Notes under the pieces: model-generated
What the model was told of the DNA's origin: nothing
What the model saw: only the letters and a program-made list of their open reading frames with translations
Database searches by the model: none
Shown: positions 63,177 to 64,000 of the stretch, piece after piece
Position numbering within the stretch: the first letter of the stretch is position 1
How the letters are laid out: each line of letters starts with the position of its first letter
Position numbers and translations under genes: made by a program
NCBI RefSeq assembly: GCF_013376005.1
Contig: NZ_JABMJK010000003.1
Span: 496,001 to 560,000 of the forward strand
Reading direction: 5' to 3'
From: Duganella sp. SG902
GTDB lineage: Bacteria > Pseudomonadota > Gammaproteobacteria > Burkholderiales > Burkholderiaceae_D
DNA length: 64,000 nucleotides

Positions 63177-64000
63177 AACTGATGTTGGGATTGATGTGGC
63201 TGCTGCACTGGCTGCCACTGCCGCTGCTGGGCCGCTTCGGCGACGCCGTCGGCAGCCTGTTGTTCATGGCGCTGCGCTCGCGCCGCCACATCGCGCTGAC
63301 CAATCTGCGCCTGTGCATGCCGGAACTGACCGAGGAGCAGCGCGTCGACATCGCGCGCCGCCACTTCCAGGCCTACTCGCGCAGCGTGTGGGAACGCGCC
63401 GTGCTGTGGTGGGCGCCGGAGGCGCGCCTGAAACGCCTGATCACCATCGATCCCGGTGGCGTGATCCCGGTGGCGGCGATGACCGAGAAGCCGACCATCC
63501 TGCTGTGCCCGCATTTCGTGTGCCTGGACGTGGCCGGCGCCGCGATCGCCATGGAGGCCAGCGCCTCCTCGATGTACGTGACGCAGAAGAACGCCGCCTT
63601 CGACCGGGTGCTGCGCGCCGGCCGCGCGCGCTTCAAGCCGGTCAAGCTGTTCACGCGCCAGGACGGCATCAAGCCCATCCTGCGCGCGCTGCGCGACAAG
63701 CTGCCCTACTTCATGCTGCCGGACATGGATTTCGGCGAGAAGGACGCCGAGTTCGTGCCCTTCTTCGGCATCCAGGCCGCCACCCTGACCGCCACCGCGC
63801 GCATCGCCGCCACCACCGGCGCCCAGGTGATGCCGGTGATCGCCACCTTCCTGCCCGATTACCGCGGCTGGCGTGTGAAATTCTATCCAGTGTGGGACAA
63901 TTACCCCGGTGACGACATGGTGGCCGCCACCCGCCGCATGAACCAGTTCATCGAGGAACGCGTGCGCGAGGCCCCGGCCGAATATTTCTGGACCCACAAA
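63173..64000 (+). CDS. Lipid A biosynthesis acyltransferase, LpxL/HtrB family (second copy, cut by window edge)
   Basis: The frame is open from ATG 63173 to the right edge (276 codons). It has a membrane anchor (~1-32), RHIALTNLRLCMPEL, the HxxxxD motif in CPHFVCLDVAG and FMLPDMDFGEKDAEFVPFFG. It is a paralogue of the preceding gene and is translationally coupled to it. The two probably add different secondary acyl chains. The last few codons lie outside the window, judging by family length of about 290. Confidence 0.93.
   Translation, partial: MKLMLGLMWLLHWLPLPLLGRFGDAVGSLLFMALRSRRHIALTNLRLCMPELTEEQRVDIARRHFQAYSRSVWERAVLWWAPEARLKRLITIDPGGVIPVAAMTEKPTILLCPHFVCLDVAGAAIAMEASASSMYVTQKNAAFDRVLRAGRARFKPVKLFTRQDGIKPILRALRDKLPYFMLPDMDFGEKDAEFVPFFGIQAATLTATARIAATTGAQVMPVIATFLPDYRGWRVKFYPVWDNYPGDDMVAATRRMNQFIEERVREAPAEYFWTHK

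Overview
This is a GC-rich chromosomal window from a betaproteobacterium, most likely family Oxalobacteraceae (Massilia / Duganella / Janthinobacterium group). The evidence is the gene order tRNA-Tyr, tRNA-Gly, tRNA-Thr, tuf, tRNA-Trp, secE, nusG, rplK, rplA, rplJ, rplL, rpoB, rpoC, an SAH-riboswitch-controlled ahcY followed by a holin-like gene and metF, and a fused indolepyruvate oxidoreductase. Assignment to a genus is inference. The window is densely coded and almost everything in it is chromosomal core or family-accessory material. There is no prophage, plasmid or CRISPR array.

Left part (1-14.4 kb): the N-terminal 1538 residues of a cyclic beta-1,2-glucan synthase (NdvB type); a three-domain cysteine desulfurase / degenerate metallo-beta-lactamase-like / rhodanese fusion divergent from an Lrp-family regulator; an HPP-CBS membrane protein; a secreted DUF885 metallopeptidase; a hotdog thioesterase; an orphan multi-TM histidine kinase; a winged-helix protein fused to a degenerate nucleotidyltransferase; and a secreted CE2-like SGNH esterase. 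Middle-left (14.4-28.6 kb): the transcription/translation supercluster on the minus strand, with four tRNAs, two recognisable sigma-70 promoters, and an intrinsic-terminator-like attenuator plus a long stem-loop between rplL and rpoB.

28.6-38.5 kb: a MASE1-like/CHASE/PAS/GGDEF/EAL protein converges on an HD-GYP response regulator, so two c-di-GMP enzymes face each other. They are followed by a membrane-anchored J-domain protein, a MidA-type methyltransferase, and a folate/tRNA-thiolation operon (pteridine reductase-like SDR, folB, ttcA). 38.5-47 kb: two secreted peptidases (M14, S41), a LysR/MFS divergent pair and a TonB-dependent receptor. 46.95-48.0 kb: a RAYT-type (Y1) transposase cassette bounded by perfect 33-bp inverted repeats. 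48-56.8 kb: fused indolepyruvate ferredoxin oxidoreductase divergent from an Lrp regulator, then a GNAT / cca / GST / slt run.

56.8-64 kb: one-carbon and methyl-cycle genes (fau, metF, holin-like gene, ahcY with SAH riboswitch, metK), then two lipid A acyltransferases. Between ahcY and metK sits a lower-GC cassette: a 170-aa two-TM protein resembling SLATT-type membrane effectors, with its stop codon overlapping the start of a 25-aa proline-rich ORF. This is the best candidate here for an undescribed small system. Four copies of a long palindromic REP-like repeat occupy intergenic gaps, one of them between rpoB and rpoC.
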